In this document: positions 34,702 through 48,900 of the stretch, piece after piece | Position numbering within the stretch: the first letter of the stretch is position 1 | Layout: each line of letters begins with the position of its first letter | From: Branchiostoma floridae | Taxonomy: Eukaryota > Chordata > Leptocardii > Amphioxiformes > Branchiostomatidae | Length of the DNA: 64,000 bases | Direction of reading: 5' to 3' | Assembly: GCF_000003815.2 (NCBI RefSeq) | Contig: NC_049997.1 | Span: forward strand, 5,468,776 to 5,532,775 | Translations under genes and position numbers: made by a program | The notes under the pieces: model-generated | What the model saw: the letters and a program-made list of their open reading frames with translations, nothing else | Told to the model about the DNA's origin: nothing | Database searches by the model: none

Positions 34702-37700
34702 ATGGCTACTGAAGGAAGTTTGAATACCGTTACCTCCAATGTAAAAGGTAAGGAATTCTTTGCTTGATTCTTAATGTTCATGACTAGTACATGCAGATTC
34801 ACAATAGTTCAGTGGGGATGAACAGGAATAATATCTTTCACCTCAAAACTATGACAAAAACTAGCAAAGTTAAAACGTTTGTGTGCAGGTCAAAGTTCAG
34901 TAGAAAACGCTGGTGTACTTTAAGTTTCAACTTCAATGTAGAGATATTGGCAAAATGCAGAAGACACAAATACAAATAGGCTATTTTACAACATTTACCT
35001 GATGAATAGCTAAACACTGCCAGACTTCGACAAATGAAATAAATCAACTGATGGAGGTAATCTTTAAAAGGACAACAGAAATACACTGTTAAGGGCGACA
35101 ACAAGAATTGGCTAGCTTGGAGGTCAAAGTCCTTCAGACAGAGTTACAATGTACTGCAGCCACATTTAAGCATCTAACAAAAATAAGCTGTTGGGACTTC
35201 ACTTTACAATAATAACATTAGTTCACATTTATCCGCAGGGTAACCTATCTTCGTTCTTTAAAAAAAAACATGGTATTTATATATGGATATCAAGTCAACG
35301 GATGGTACTTTCAAACTGCAATATCTAATATGTTTTGTGTATTGAAAATATTGTAATTTGAGGCTAACGTACAGCAATTTGATAGCTATAAACACTGTTA
35401 TCAACGGATATAGGTTACCCCTCAGATAAAGGTGAACTTACGTTAATATTTATAAGAAAAAAACATAACAATCAGGTCTGTCATATTTTAATGTCTTAAT
35501 CTAGATTATCATATAGCCAGATGAAGTTGGCCAATCAGAGGCCCCCATTTCCTATGGGTTATCAGGGCGTAACGTCAAAAGTGTGCGGTTATATTAGAAT
35601 AACCGCACACTTTTTGGACCGCACCATTATACAGGGGAAAGTCATGGAAAGTTATTGTACAGTTTTTTGTTTGCAATCCATACGTAAATGTCAAAAAAAT
35701 TATGATTGATTGGTTATGTTGATTGGGGGTTCAAATGGGGGATATAGGGATACTTGAAAAGGAATTAATGCTGTTACACATTTTCATTATGGCTTTCTAT
35801 CATGATTAAGCTGGTAACTACCTAAATCACTCCGTATATTCGTACTTTGTCGTGCCCAAGTGAAAAGGCTCTGCATGGGGGTTACCAGGACCCCATTTTC
35901 TAGTTTGTATTGCTAATAAGCCACAAGTTGATGCTGATATGCTATCTAACAATAGTTAAATTGATTAGTAATAAAATGATTAGTTAAATGATGATGATGA
36001 AATGGTTTAATGGTTTGTATATGAACACTGTATTGTACAATATAGATATATTGCAAATGTATTTTTATGTAATGTATTAAAATGTTTATTTGATTAATAT
36101 TTGTGTGAAATAACTGTCAGTTGGATAGGCTATATGATAATGCCCCGCCTTATCATCGGTATATATGGTGAGATAATCCCTGGTCAGGTGCGATAACCAC
36201 CAAATAAACCACCTTGTTCGCTACGCTCACTCCGTGGTTTTTTTGTTTTTTTTTAATCGCACCCGACCAGGGATTATCTCACCATATACACCTTGAGGCG
36301 GGCCATCAACCCTTTATTACTTGATGATTCAGAAACCTTATGTTTATACCTCTGTCTGACAACAGCTTTATAACACCATACCCATTTTCCACACAGATCA
36401 GTCTGCTGTCTTACTGGTCCATACAGAGTATGGTGCATCTAAAGTAGGAAGCTCATCCATAAACAGACAGGTAGCAGAAATAATCAGGGAACATGAACCA
36501 GACGTCCCTGTATTCAGTACTGTTTTACAAGCAAGTGAAGAGGACAAACTGGATGCACAACAAGATGGAGTGGAACTGTTACTGCCTGAACTTAACCCAG
36601 GTGATCCCAGGACTGACCCAACACCAGACTGGCTAACATTTGACCATCGCTCCAAATACCCTCACCTTCCTTCCAATGTAAGGAGCATTGTGGGCCATGC
36701 TGATGTCACAAGTAGGGCAGCACTTAACATGAGGGATGATCGTTGTCCAGAAGCAAAAGTCCTCATCATTTGTAATGACATCTTAGATAAAACACAGGGG
36801 AATGAGATGGTAGGTACTAGGAAGAAGGAACACTCTACCCTTCAAGATTTACAAGAAGCTGATGTGGTCTTCTCCATTGGAAACAAGATATTTGATCACT
36901 GTAAGAACCAGTTCAGAGCGTTACCAGATGACAAGCAGCCAAAGCACTTTGAATTTCTTCCCAGACCTTCCAAGATCTTTGAACACACAAAAGCAAGCTA
37001 CACAGACACAGAGACAATGGTGGTCCTGTCCATAGGTAGGGTGAACAGTGTTGACAACTTGAAGGGGCACGACCTTGCAGTTAAAGCCGTGGACATTGTT
37101 GCCATGATAAAACGGAATGTGGAGTGTCGTATCAGAGGAATCAATGAAGAGGATAAAAACGTTCTTCAGACACATTTAAGGACAACAAATCTGAAGCCCA
37201 CCCTTCTGCCCTATGGAACACTGAAGGAGCTTCAAACTGACATGTTGAAAGCCCATCTTGTGTTGCTACCCTCCGAGACTGAACCATTCGAACTTGTTGG
37301 ACTGGACGCCATTGCAGCAGGGATTCCTGTCCTAGTTTCTAGTAAATCGGGACTCGCAGACTTTATGTTAAAGATATCACCAGAGTTTTGTTATTCTGTT
37401 GTAGATGTTGAGGGAAATGAGGAGGACAATGTAAAGCTATGGGCCAAGCGCATTGAACAGTCACTGAGTAACTGTGAGACTGAGTTTAAAAGAGCAGCAA
37501 GATGTCGGGACGAGCTTCTGTCAGCAAAGTATTGGGAAGAGTCTCATCAGCAGTTCATTGATAGTTGTTTACAGACAGGTAAGTCTTCTATAAAGCTTCC
37601 ACATGTATGTTGTACATGTACATAATAATGCGAAAAAATGCGAGAAATCTTTATCTCAACTTCAGATCTATGCAAAATAGAAAAATAATAATTCAGGCAG

Positions 37701-40700
37701 TCTGTGTCAAATGTTCTAGCTAAGAAGAATTAACTGGAACAATACAAAAGAAAACAATTTGCATATTTCACCAGAAAAAGGGGTGGGGGTGGGAATTACA
37801 GCAATAAAACTGAAGGGTCATTATAACAATAACATTTCTGCATTCCAATGCTATGCAGTTTTAAAGCATTCTATTATATATGACTGTGATGTAACATGCA
37901 TTGGCATAATACTGGTCATAAGCCTTATAACGGGAGGTGCCCTAACACGGTACGCTTTTTCTTGCGCTCAAACTCATGGCGCTCCATCGCTAGTTGCCTG
38001 AGAGTGGTCAAATTTTGATGACTGAATTTTTTACACATAGATTTGAACAACATACTTGAATAAGAAATGCATTCATGTGGTTCATGAACCTTTCGCACTG
38101 CGTGTTACAAGCGGCAAACACTGTGAGACAATTTCGTGTATGTAACCTTCAATTTTGTGCTACGCTGGACAGTGTGCCTAACTTGGTACGCATTTTTTAC
38201 ATTTTGCTCTCTTCAGAAGTAAGTGGTAAATTTAAGTACACAGAAAAAAATTAATAGTATGATATTTTAGCTTTCTTTTGACAGTAAAATCGTGACTGTA
38301 TGTGCTTCTTGTCTCACATGAGGAACGCTGTACCTAGAACAATCCAGCTGATGTTTTTACGGGCAATGGGCTAAATGCTCTGATTATGAATGCCCGACTA
38401 AAAAAACCATTACGAAAAAACGACACCGCCAACATCAACAAAACTCTGTCTGATTATATGAAAATATCATCTACATCTCTCTATCAAGTCTTATTTTCAT
38501 AGACAGCATGAATCATTTGTTACAGTCAAATAAATCTTTGGAGCGTTCTCTAGTCTGCCACCTTCACGGCCACACTCCCCTGGGAGTACAATGGTGGCAA
38601 TGTTTATGTCGCTTCCTTTTGGTTGCTTTTCTACTCAACAAACATTTGAAGACCCATATTCATCGTGTTTTTTGGAGCTTTATTTATTTGTATCATGGCA
38701 ATTGTGTGACTGCTTGGAAGAGTTCGTATAGTTAGCGACACGAGCCGCCAATACGCAGAGGCCGGTGACCGCAGTGATTCAACACTGTCAACATTACTGT
38801 TAGAATTCTGTTTAAAAAAAAATGAAGTAAATATGTTAAAGTATACTTGGAATGCAAATTAAAGCTGTGTGCATGGACTTGGTTTATTTACCTTTGTAAT
38901 CAGCATAGTCAGTGGTAACAAACACGGTGTACTTATGGATAATAAGATCAGCAAAAAATCCGTGCCGTCTTACGACCGGAACCGTCTTAGGGCGGCCCCC
39001 GTTACCGGTCGATTAAAAATAGTGGAACTTAAAGAGATCTACACATGCAACAATAGTTATTTCTGAGGTATGCACACTTCAGACATCTAGGTGTCCAATA
39101 CATAATTTACAAAGCATCGATAACAATGCATTCGAAGACAACAAGGCCAAAAGTTTTCAGGTCATTTTCTGGCCAGGCGAGCTCGTCGTGGGACAAACAC
39201 ACTGTCACGTTCATCGCCAGATTTGTAGATAATAATCACATGTGCTCACGGCACAAGACGAGCATGATTCAACAGCAATCTTGAATTTCTTTTGGTGACC
39301 TACAACTCGTGTAAAAGTGTGAGGAACCGTTGCATTATAAATAGCCCGGATCTACGGCTGAATGGGTCAACTTGAACGTACGCCGCCATTTTCCCGCCAT
39401 TTTTAATGCTACGGCCAGCAGTAAAGTTTTACGTCATAGCGGTTGTGACGGACCAAAATTAAATGAAAATTCTTGTCAGTATACGCCCATTTTCTCATGA
39501 CTTTTTGTATGCTCATGCAGATTTTTGTTTTGTGCAACTACTAACAGGAAAGAAAGGAACAACAGAGGATGAATAAAGGTACATAGCGGCAGTTAATTGT
39601 GCCGTGTTTCGTTCGACCGGTATAGTGCAGCCCCTTCCAACCACGCGCCCGTTCTCCGTGCAATTCCGCGGTGTGTTCCAATTACGATATTATGTTTTTA
39701 GCAGGACCAGAGAGACAAAATAATTTACACAGAAGAAGTGGCAAAGGTAAGCTGTAACAGCAACATGTAAATGGAGAAAATGATGCGTTGATCATTTGCC
39801 AAATTAGCATTGCTTGAGAAATTGCAGTAAACCGACCGGTATTATGCTAATGGATGTTATGTATAGTTCAAATTAAGACTATACTACCTCTCAGTTATAT
39901 CTTATTTCTTTGCTACAGAGTTTGAAAATGAATTGCCATTGTGAACATATTTCCACATTTCTTTTTAAATACAGACTAATTTAGTTCAGAATATCAACCT
40001 TTCACTATGTATCTCTCTACTAATACTCAATACTTTAAAGCCTCTAAACATACAGGGTAAGGAAACAGGGAGAAGATTAAAAAGACTGTCTCCTATTGAA
40101 TATGTTTGTAGCAAATGTAAATTGGCTTACAAATTTCTGCTCGGCCACATTCAGCATCCATGTTTATTTTTGGCATCCAGGAGCACAATATCCTTCTGAA
40201 GTCCAGAGGCAAAGTGCAGCAGCTCCTGCGGGAGAAAACAACAACATCAGGGAACTGTTGATAACAGGTAAGATTAACTGTAGGCAAAATGACTGCACAG
40301 AATTAGATCATGAAGAACAATTTAAAGTAAGCCTAAAGATTCTGTTTTTTTACTCAAAAAAGTCAAAGAAAAAGATATTTCATGCAGTGTCTTTCATAAG
40401 TCATAATACATTTTTACATTGCATCTGAAGAGAGAAAATCATAATGCATTTGAGAAATCATTTAACATCTAGATCTACTCAGCTTCATATTAGCAGTATT
40501 CTAAATAAATCAGCATTTAATGTGATAGTAGCATAAACTCTGGATTATAAGAGCATTAAAGCTGAAAGACAAAGAATACTCTATCGTTAAAAAAATCCTG
40601 GTTTAGTTTGCACACAAAAGATCAGCAACTACATGACTGTAAATCTTTCAATAAAATGTCAAAGTCTCAGTTAAAACATGCCCAATTCAATTCATACTAC

Positions 40701-43700
40701 ATAATATTATGTACAAAAATGTATGTCCAGGTAGTGGAACACAACAGACTGGTGAGGTGCAGAGCAGGAAAAGAGGTGCAGAAGCAGGTGAGGAGAATGA
40801 TGAAAGCAGGAAAGTCTTCCGAAAAGGTAACTTGTACTTTAAATAGTCTAGTAATACTTGTCAGCAAAAATGTCAATCTCAATCTCAATTAAAGAGAAGA
40901 AAATGTGAAAGAATATAAACGAGCAATCTATTGTTTGCACTGTGTGTTATGTCATTGTTGACCACTTATATTTCATAATGAAGGCAAGTTTATTTTTGGC
41001 CAAAGTTTTTTTTTTTATTCGCAAGCTCGCATAAGTTTTGGGGTTCCCAGAGGATGTCATTATCACCCATATAATCAAATCAACATGGCCTTATCTTCTA
41101 ATTGATTTATCATAGTTTGTTGCCTGACATTGCAATAAAGTTCATTCATTCTCTTCCAGGGGCACCTCCTCCACTGCCCATTGTGGTGGAAATACTGGCA
41201 CAAGTTATACCCAGTGTTAAATCCCCAAAGCAAATGAAAAGCTACGCTTCAGCAAGAGAGACATTGGTCACTTTGGATCTCACCACAGTAACAGACGAGA
41301 CTCTTTATTTGCTTGAACAGGTAAAGCCTGAAATAAAGACCATGGAAGACTTGCTTGACACTGCAGAAGCAATAGAGCAGATAGAGAAATTCAAAGGTGT
41401 TAATGTCACTGGCATAAGGATAGGCAGTCTGGTCTTCTACCTGCAATGTACAGACTTGTCTGGGCTTGGGGAACTCTGGTTCAAGTACAAAAGTGGGAAA
41501 CTGAATGACCTGCTGGTCGGTAGTTTGATAAGTGAGGAAAGCTTACAGCAACTCTGTGCTGAGAGCATCTCTGTGAAGACAACCATCAACATAGAGGACT
41601 TCAGGAAGGCTCTGGTGTACCTACTCACTACATCTACTGCCAAAGGTAACTATATTAATTAAACCAGGTCCTTCAATTTTCTTACTAATTCATCAGTACG
41701 TCACCCAAATCATCAATATGATTTAAAAGTGAGTTTGTCTATGTAGTAAATAATATTTACACATAATGCAACAGAAACAAACTGAAAATGATGCGATTCT
41801 AAATTTATTTTATCTTGATTGATTGATTGATTGATTGATTGATCTTATAGGGTAGTCCCTTCAGTCTAGATGACTGATTTCCAAGGGAGCCCTGACACAT
41901 GTTCGCACATGTTTACACGGCGGGTTATATCGCCCCTTACGGGGTGACATACCCTTTTGCTGGTAAATCACTGTGTGGCTGATACGGTATGGAGGTTCGC
42001 CAGGCCTCCATCCGGGTGATTTGAAGTGAATCACCAACTCCAGACAGAAGGGTTTGTTCCATCTCACACCGCACCATCGCACGTGTGGGCGTTCTTTGAC
42101 GTGCATGGGGTGTGACTCTCCCCATACACGGGACCTCCATTTAACGTCCTATCCGAGGGACGGCCCTAGCCGAAGCTAGGTACTCATTTTCACCTGAGTA
42201 TAGTGAGGAAATCCGTGTAAAGTGCCTTTCCCAAGGGCACAAGATCGGTGACACGCAGTCGGATTCGAACCCGCCACCCCTCGGTCACGAGGCACAAATC
42301 CTGCTGCTGCGCCAGACGATCTCACAATTGTTGTATTTTCATAACAAATATACTTCAATCATGAAATGTATGATACTAATTATCTTCTGTACGTTATATT
42401 TAAAGGACAGCACACACCAAGACTACCTCAGGAGTACCCGCTCTACCAGCCACACATCCACACCAGGAGCAATGTGCTGGATGTACTTCATCTTGATGAC
42501 ACAAACCTGACAGGGTCTACAGTGGAACTGACAGAGGACAGACAACATTATCTCATCAGGACCAAAGTTAGCCAACTAAAAATAGCAGGTACATGTATAA
42601 AAACATAAATGTGTTACTCATTACATTTTATTTTATATGCCTGGAGTTGGTTCATAACATTTCGCCATTGCTTATGCAAATTAGATCCCTATGCAGATTA
42701 GATTTACATAATAATATTAAATTGTATCAAGCATCATTTGCATAATAAATGTGTATTGATATTTCCTTCTTTCTTAGCTAAAAATGTGACAAGTTTGAAA
42801 GTCCTATAAGGAATGCAGTTGATTTACAAACTTTTCTCATTAATTATGCAAATTAGCAGTCGATTTGCATAATTATAATTCCATCATGTAAGTCTTCCCT
42901 TTGGCTATCTACATACCAAAAACCATGACGATCCGTCAACACGTTTATATTTTCTCATTAATTATGCAAATGAGGCCGTCATTTGCATAATTAATATGCA
43001 TTGATATTTCTCTCTTCCTCATCTATATATGTGACAAGTTTGAAAGTCCTATCATGAAATGCAGTGGATTTATAAACTTTCCTCATTAATTATGCAAATT
43101 AGTTGCTGATTTGCATAATTGGTATTCCATTGTGTACATTGTTACTTGGGCTATCTACATACCAAAAACCATGACGATCCATCAACACGTTCTCGAGTTA
43201 TTCTCGTCCAAAGTTTGAAAGGAAATCGGCGACTGCAGTTCCAAACAAGCCGCTAGGGGGTCCAAACTTAAAGCACTTACTCTCTGCACCAAGGGCTATC
43301 TACCACTCAAAAATCATAACCACAGCAGGTCCAGAACACGAGATAAAAAAAATTGAGGTTTTGCTGCAGTACCTTAGCAAGCCGCTAGGGGGCCCATTAT
43401 CGAACTTGACCTTCGTTTTCCCGACCCCTACCCACCTACCAAATATTATTGGGATCCATCAAAGGCTTCTTGAGTTATACTGTTAACACACAGACAGACA
43501 GACAGACAGACAGACACACAGACTCACAAGCCTAAAACATAACCTTAGCCATTCTGGCAAAGGTAATAAGTCATTGATTATAGGACAGAGTGAAATGTTA
43601 CATGAATGTCACAATTATGGAAATCAGGGTATGCATGCTCTCTTCTGCATAAACAGTAGCAATATTTACAAAATTTAGAAAATGATCACTCATCATAACT

Positions 43701-45901
43701 GGCAAGCCTTGATCATTTCAAAATGTGGAAATTGCAGGAATAAAGCCTGACCAATACTGGAAAAGGCCCTTTTTAGTTTGGTTTGCAGTTAACGTTGTTA
43801 CCTGCATGTATGCAGGTATGGTTTTGATGCTGGTGGAAACTTTTCGGTAGCCGGGGATGTAGGGCGCTGTATCTCGTGAACGGATGGTGCGAGCACGACG
43901 ATTTTTGGTACGTGGGTTGGGGGTGGTAGCCTGACACTCAGGTATGATTTTGGGCCTCTTGGCGCTTGACCTTGACATTGAAGGTGGCATTTTTGGTGTT
44001 TTGGGGGCACTTTTGGCGCTGTGTGTCCGGAACGATACGCGCGATTGCGACGATTTTTGGTGCATGGGTGGGGGGTTGTTGCCTGTTGCCTAGGATTGAC
44101 TTTGGGCCTTGTCGCGTTTGAACTTGACCCGGCAGGTCGAATTTTGTGTCCGGGAGGGGTGTTTCCGGAGTTATATCTTCTGAACGGCTGGTGCTGGCGC
44201 GATGATATTTGGCACATGTGTCGGCGGTGGCTGAATAATGCTCAATTTTGATTTTGGCGCCCTTGGTGCTTGAACTTGACATTTTAGGTTACCTTTTGTG
44301 CGGGCACGGGGCGTGCGCTGTATCTCCGGAACGCAAGGTGCCATTGTGTTGCCATTTGGTACGTGAGTTGTTTGTGGTGTCCTGGTGGTCAGGTTTGATT
44401 TTGGGCCTCCTAGTGCTTGAACTTGATACTGTATAGGTTGACCCTGTTTTAGTGTGGTTGGGGCATCCTCCCAATATCTGCTTGGTTTTAAAAACAGATT
44501 ATGGTTGGGTGTAGAACCATCATCTGGCCTGGGCCACCTTCAATTTATCAGGTTACTTAGTGGCACTGACAGTTTGCCAGATGACGGGAGTGTGCCAGAT
44601 TATATATCTGTTGGTCAGGTATAATTGGAGTTTGCTTATTACTCTTTGTGGTGTTTCTAGAGCTGTATAGTACTGAGTTTTAAGTTCCGGTACAAGTTCC
44701 TTTACCCTGTTGGCAATCATGTTTGTACTTGAACTTAAACAGAAGAAGATGCAATTTTCTAATGTGGAGGAGAACTGTATAGAGTGTGGGCATAAGAGAA
44801 AGGTATACACTGTATGATTTGTCCTGTGTTTCTTTTTGTTTCTTTGGTAATGCCATTTCCATACTGTATACAGGTAATTTGTTGTTTTGGGCTAGTCATA
44901 TTCGCTTGGTTTTTGGGCCTGCTTAATCTATGGTACAGGCAGGGTTAAGTGGTGGAGGCTTAGCTTTGTTCTGTTTTAAATTCAGTATCGTTTGTTGCAT
45001 TTTGTCGCGGCAAATATATGATGAAATTCCCCTTCTAAGCAACTGCTCATTGGTTTGTGGGGATGTTTGCTGGGTGTTTGCTTTGACTACAACAGCTTCT
45101 GAACTTTTCAAAGCTTCCATTGCCAGCAGCTTGCCATCTATAAATGGGATTGACAAGGACATTTTTCATAGTAAATTATGCTGTTAAATTTGGCTTAGAT
45201 ACTACAGGAGATTTAGGTTTGGGTTGGATGGATTGAATGAAAATATCATACCACCCTGGGGACAAACTGTTGCTGCTGCATGGGGGCTACCACTATTCAT
45301 GTTGTCTAATGTCTATGGAACTACAGATAAAAGTATCATTGGTCAAATTATGCGAGTAACATTCCGATGTCAAGTGAATAACACCCCAGAAATAAATCTT
45401 TAATGAATATCATTGGAAGAACACAAACCAAGGAGACTTAGCAGCTGCATTAGGTCAGTACATTGAAATAGGAAGATATTAGTATATCATGTGACAGAGT
45501 AACTACATGTGCATGGGCCATCTGAGACAAAAAAAGGTAGCGTCTCAACAACTTCAAAGTACTGTGGTTGGTTACATACTTAAGAAATCCAAAATAAGTA
45601 ATGTTCATTTGGAATTTCAGAGTCAGACTTTTGCATGGTGCACAACCAACACAGTAAAAAGCTCATTTTTCCAACCACGTACCACAGACAAAAAGGCAAA
45701 AATACACAATAGGTCTACAGAAACCCAATACATTTCATGCAGGCCTGAGGTCTACGAACTCTTGTTGGTCTATTCTTCTTTCAGACTTTGAGGTTTACAT
45801 CTAACCTACAGTAACTGTTATAATTACCTTCGCCAAGAAGGTTATATTTACCTCCATTTACCTCCATGAAAAATGGAGGTATAGTTTTCAGTGTGTCTGT
45901 C

Positions 45902-45951
<50 letters not shown>

Positions 45952-48900
45952 TGTTTCCGGATATTTGTGGACATCATAACTTGAGAACCTCTTGATGGAC
46001 TACGATGATATTTGGTATGTGGGCAGGGGTTGGGAAGACGAAGGTCAAGGTCAATTTTGGGCCCCCTGGTGTGTGACCTTGGTACTGCAGCAGAACATCA
46101 ATTTTTTTGTATCTTTTCAACTGGACATGCTATGGTCTTGATTTCTTGGTGGCAGATACCTTTTGATGTAAGGAAGAAGTGGTGTTAGTTTGGGCCCCCT
46201 AGCAGCTTGTGCTGAAACTGCAGGAGCATTTTTGTCAAAATCTTCCAAGAAGCATAATGGACCATAGGAATGATATTTCGTATGCAGGTACCTGTGGCAG
46301 AGATGTACATAATGAAGTCAAAATTATGCAAATTTGGACTTAATTTGCATACTTAATGAGGAAAATCTATCTTTACAGTGTTTCCCAATATAGGACTCAA
46401 ATACATGTTACATATGTAGTTTGTGGCAGGCGGAAGTTAAGCAGATACTAATTATGCTAATAAATTCCTAATTTGCATAATTGATTTGAAAGTGTCCTAA
46501 TTCTTCTTAGTACGTGCAGTAAATGATAGGGCTGTGAACACTCTGACCTGTGTACGTTAGTGAAAGGTGTACAAGCATAAATTATGCAAATGTGAAAGTC
46601 ATTTGCATAATCAGAATATTTTTTCGGTAGTGTTTGTTTGTAGAAAAGCGCCATAACTCGAGAATGCGTGCATGGATTGTATTGATATTCGGTATGTGGG
46701 TAGGTCTTGATGAGTCCTGGGTACAATTAGCAACTTGTGACGGTACTGCAGTGGACTATCGGGTTTGATATCTCGAGTTCTGGACATGCTGTGGTTATGA
46801 TCTTTGAGTGGTAGACTATTGGGGCAGAGAATAAGTGGTATAGGTTTGGGCCCCCTAGCAGCTTGTTTTGGCAGGGGCCGGTTAACTGTCAGACTTTGAA
46901 AGGGAATAACTTCAGAAGAGGTTGACAGATCGTCATGGTTTTTGGTATGTAAATAGATTAAGTGGTGCTTAATATAATCTGATAGAAATTATACAAATCA
47001 AAATCTAATTTGCATAATTGATAAGGAAATTGTCTAAACCCACTCTCAGACTGTTCCACTGTAGGACGATTTTGCAAGATGTGATATTTGTAACTGAGAA
47101 AGAGAAGAATGATAATAGATGCATTTTATGCAAATATAGACCTAATTTGCATAATTATTGAGAAAATGCTATAACCCCACTGTGGTAAATGACAGGGATT
47201 TCTTACTTATGGCATTTGGAGTTATGTACATAATCATGCAAGTGAGGAGCTAATTTGCATAAATTATCAGAAAATGTGAATGAACTATTCTTTGTAAGGG
47301 GACGTCACTAATGGATTTTTAAATAAAGTCTCAAGTCTCTTAGCATAGATTGTGTATGTCTATCATTTGGAAGGAAGAGATGATTGAGGCAAATTGAAAG
47401 CTATAACTTGATAATCATCATTCTATGATTTTGCATTTCTGTGTTATCATTATGAAATATCCATTGCTGTATGAATTCAAAGATGACCAACAGACTCCAG
47501 ACCCACCTGATGACACAGATGTCCCACCAGATGACACAGATGTCCCACCTGATGACACAGATGTCCCACCTGATGACACAGATGTCCCACCTGATCACAC
47601 AGATGTCCCACCTGATGACACAGATGTCCCACCTGATGACACAGATATCCCACCAGATGACACAGATGTCCCACCTGATGACACAGATGTCCCACCTGAT
47701 GACACAGATGTCCCACCTGATGACACAGATGTCCCACCTGATGACACAGATGTCCCACCTGATGACACAGATGTCCCACCTGATGACACAGATGTCCCAT
47801 CTGATGACACAGATGTCCCACCAGAGATATCAGAACTGGCCTCACTGGACATCAGGGAACTGGAACAGCTGATGGAACAGCCCAGGAAGAGAACTTTCTC
47901 TGTAGTGTCATCAGGGTACCATACAGGCACTCCTGGATCAGGACCCAGCAGACCTCACTCACCTACAGGTATGGTAATGATATCTTTAAATTGGCATTCA
48001 CTATGTACTAATTTGCTACATCTAGATGGTAGTGTGGTAACATGCATTGGCATAATACCGGTAGTAAGACTTATACCGGTAGATTAGAAATACTGGAACT
48101 TAAAGAGATCTACACATGCAACAATAGTTATTTCTGAGCTGTGCACACTTCAGACATCTAGGTGTCCAATACACCATTTACAAAGCATCGATAACAATGC
48201 ATTAGAAGACAACAAGGCCAAAAGTTTTCAGTATACTTTTTTTTTAAATTTCGGGGTAGGCAGCTCGTCGTGGGACGAACACACTGTCACATTCATTGCC
48301 AAATTTATATAGATCATAATTACACATGCTCACGGCACAAGACGAACATGATTCAACAACAATCTTGAATTTCTGTTGGTGACCTACAACTCATGTAAAA
48401 GTGTGAAGAACCGTTGCATAATAGCCCGGATCTACGACTGAATGGGCAAAATTGAACGTACGCAGCCATTTTCCCGCCATTTTTATATCTACGCTAGCAG
48501 TGAAGTGTTACGTCATAGCGGTTGTGACGGACAGAAGTTAAATGAAAATTCTTGACAGTATACGTCCGTTTTCTCATGACATTTTGTATGCTCATGCAGG
48601 TTTATGTTTTATGCATTTACTGACAGAAAAGGAAGGAACATCAGAGGATGTATAATGTACATAGCGGCAGTTAATTGTGCCGTGTTTCTTCCTACCGGTA
48701 TTTTGTACCCCCTCCCAACCACGCGCCCTTTCGCCGTGTAATTCCTCGGCGTGTTACAATTACAATATTACGCTTTTAGCAGGGCAAGAGTGGCAGAAAA
48801 GTTACACAGAAGAAGTGGCAAGGGTAACCTATAACAGCAACATGTAACTGGAGAAAATGATGCGTTGACAATTTGTCAAATCAGTATGGCTAGAGAAATC

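Noticed and set aside
38508..38735. Possible transposase in the nested TA element
   Set aside because: 75 codons with no DDE/D-type motif or DNA-binding helix pattern.
42230..42310. tRNA gene on the minus strand
   Set aside because: A and B boxes are present, but the sequence continues into a SINE body with a TGAT-type tail and does not close a proper cloverleaf.
43718..44282. Three overlapping basic/Pro-rich minus-strand frames
   Set aside because: They overlap one another in different frames over a diverged tandem array, with no start or splice support.
47503..47825. CRISPR-like array (regular 21-bp units)
   Set aside because: There are no unique spacers, it codes in frame within a eukaryotic exon, and the genome context is animal. 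The same applies to the 18-bp, 71-bp and 163-bp arrays.
47477..47845. Minus-strand frame of (GHLCHQV)n and plus-strand frame of (LMTQMSH)n
   Set aside because: Shadows of the PPDDTDV-coding exon, whose frame alone matches the phases of the neighbouring exons.
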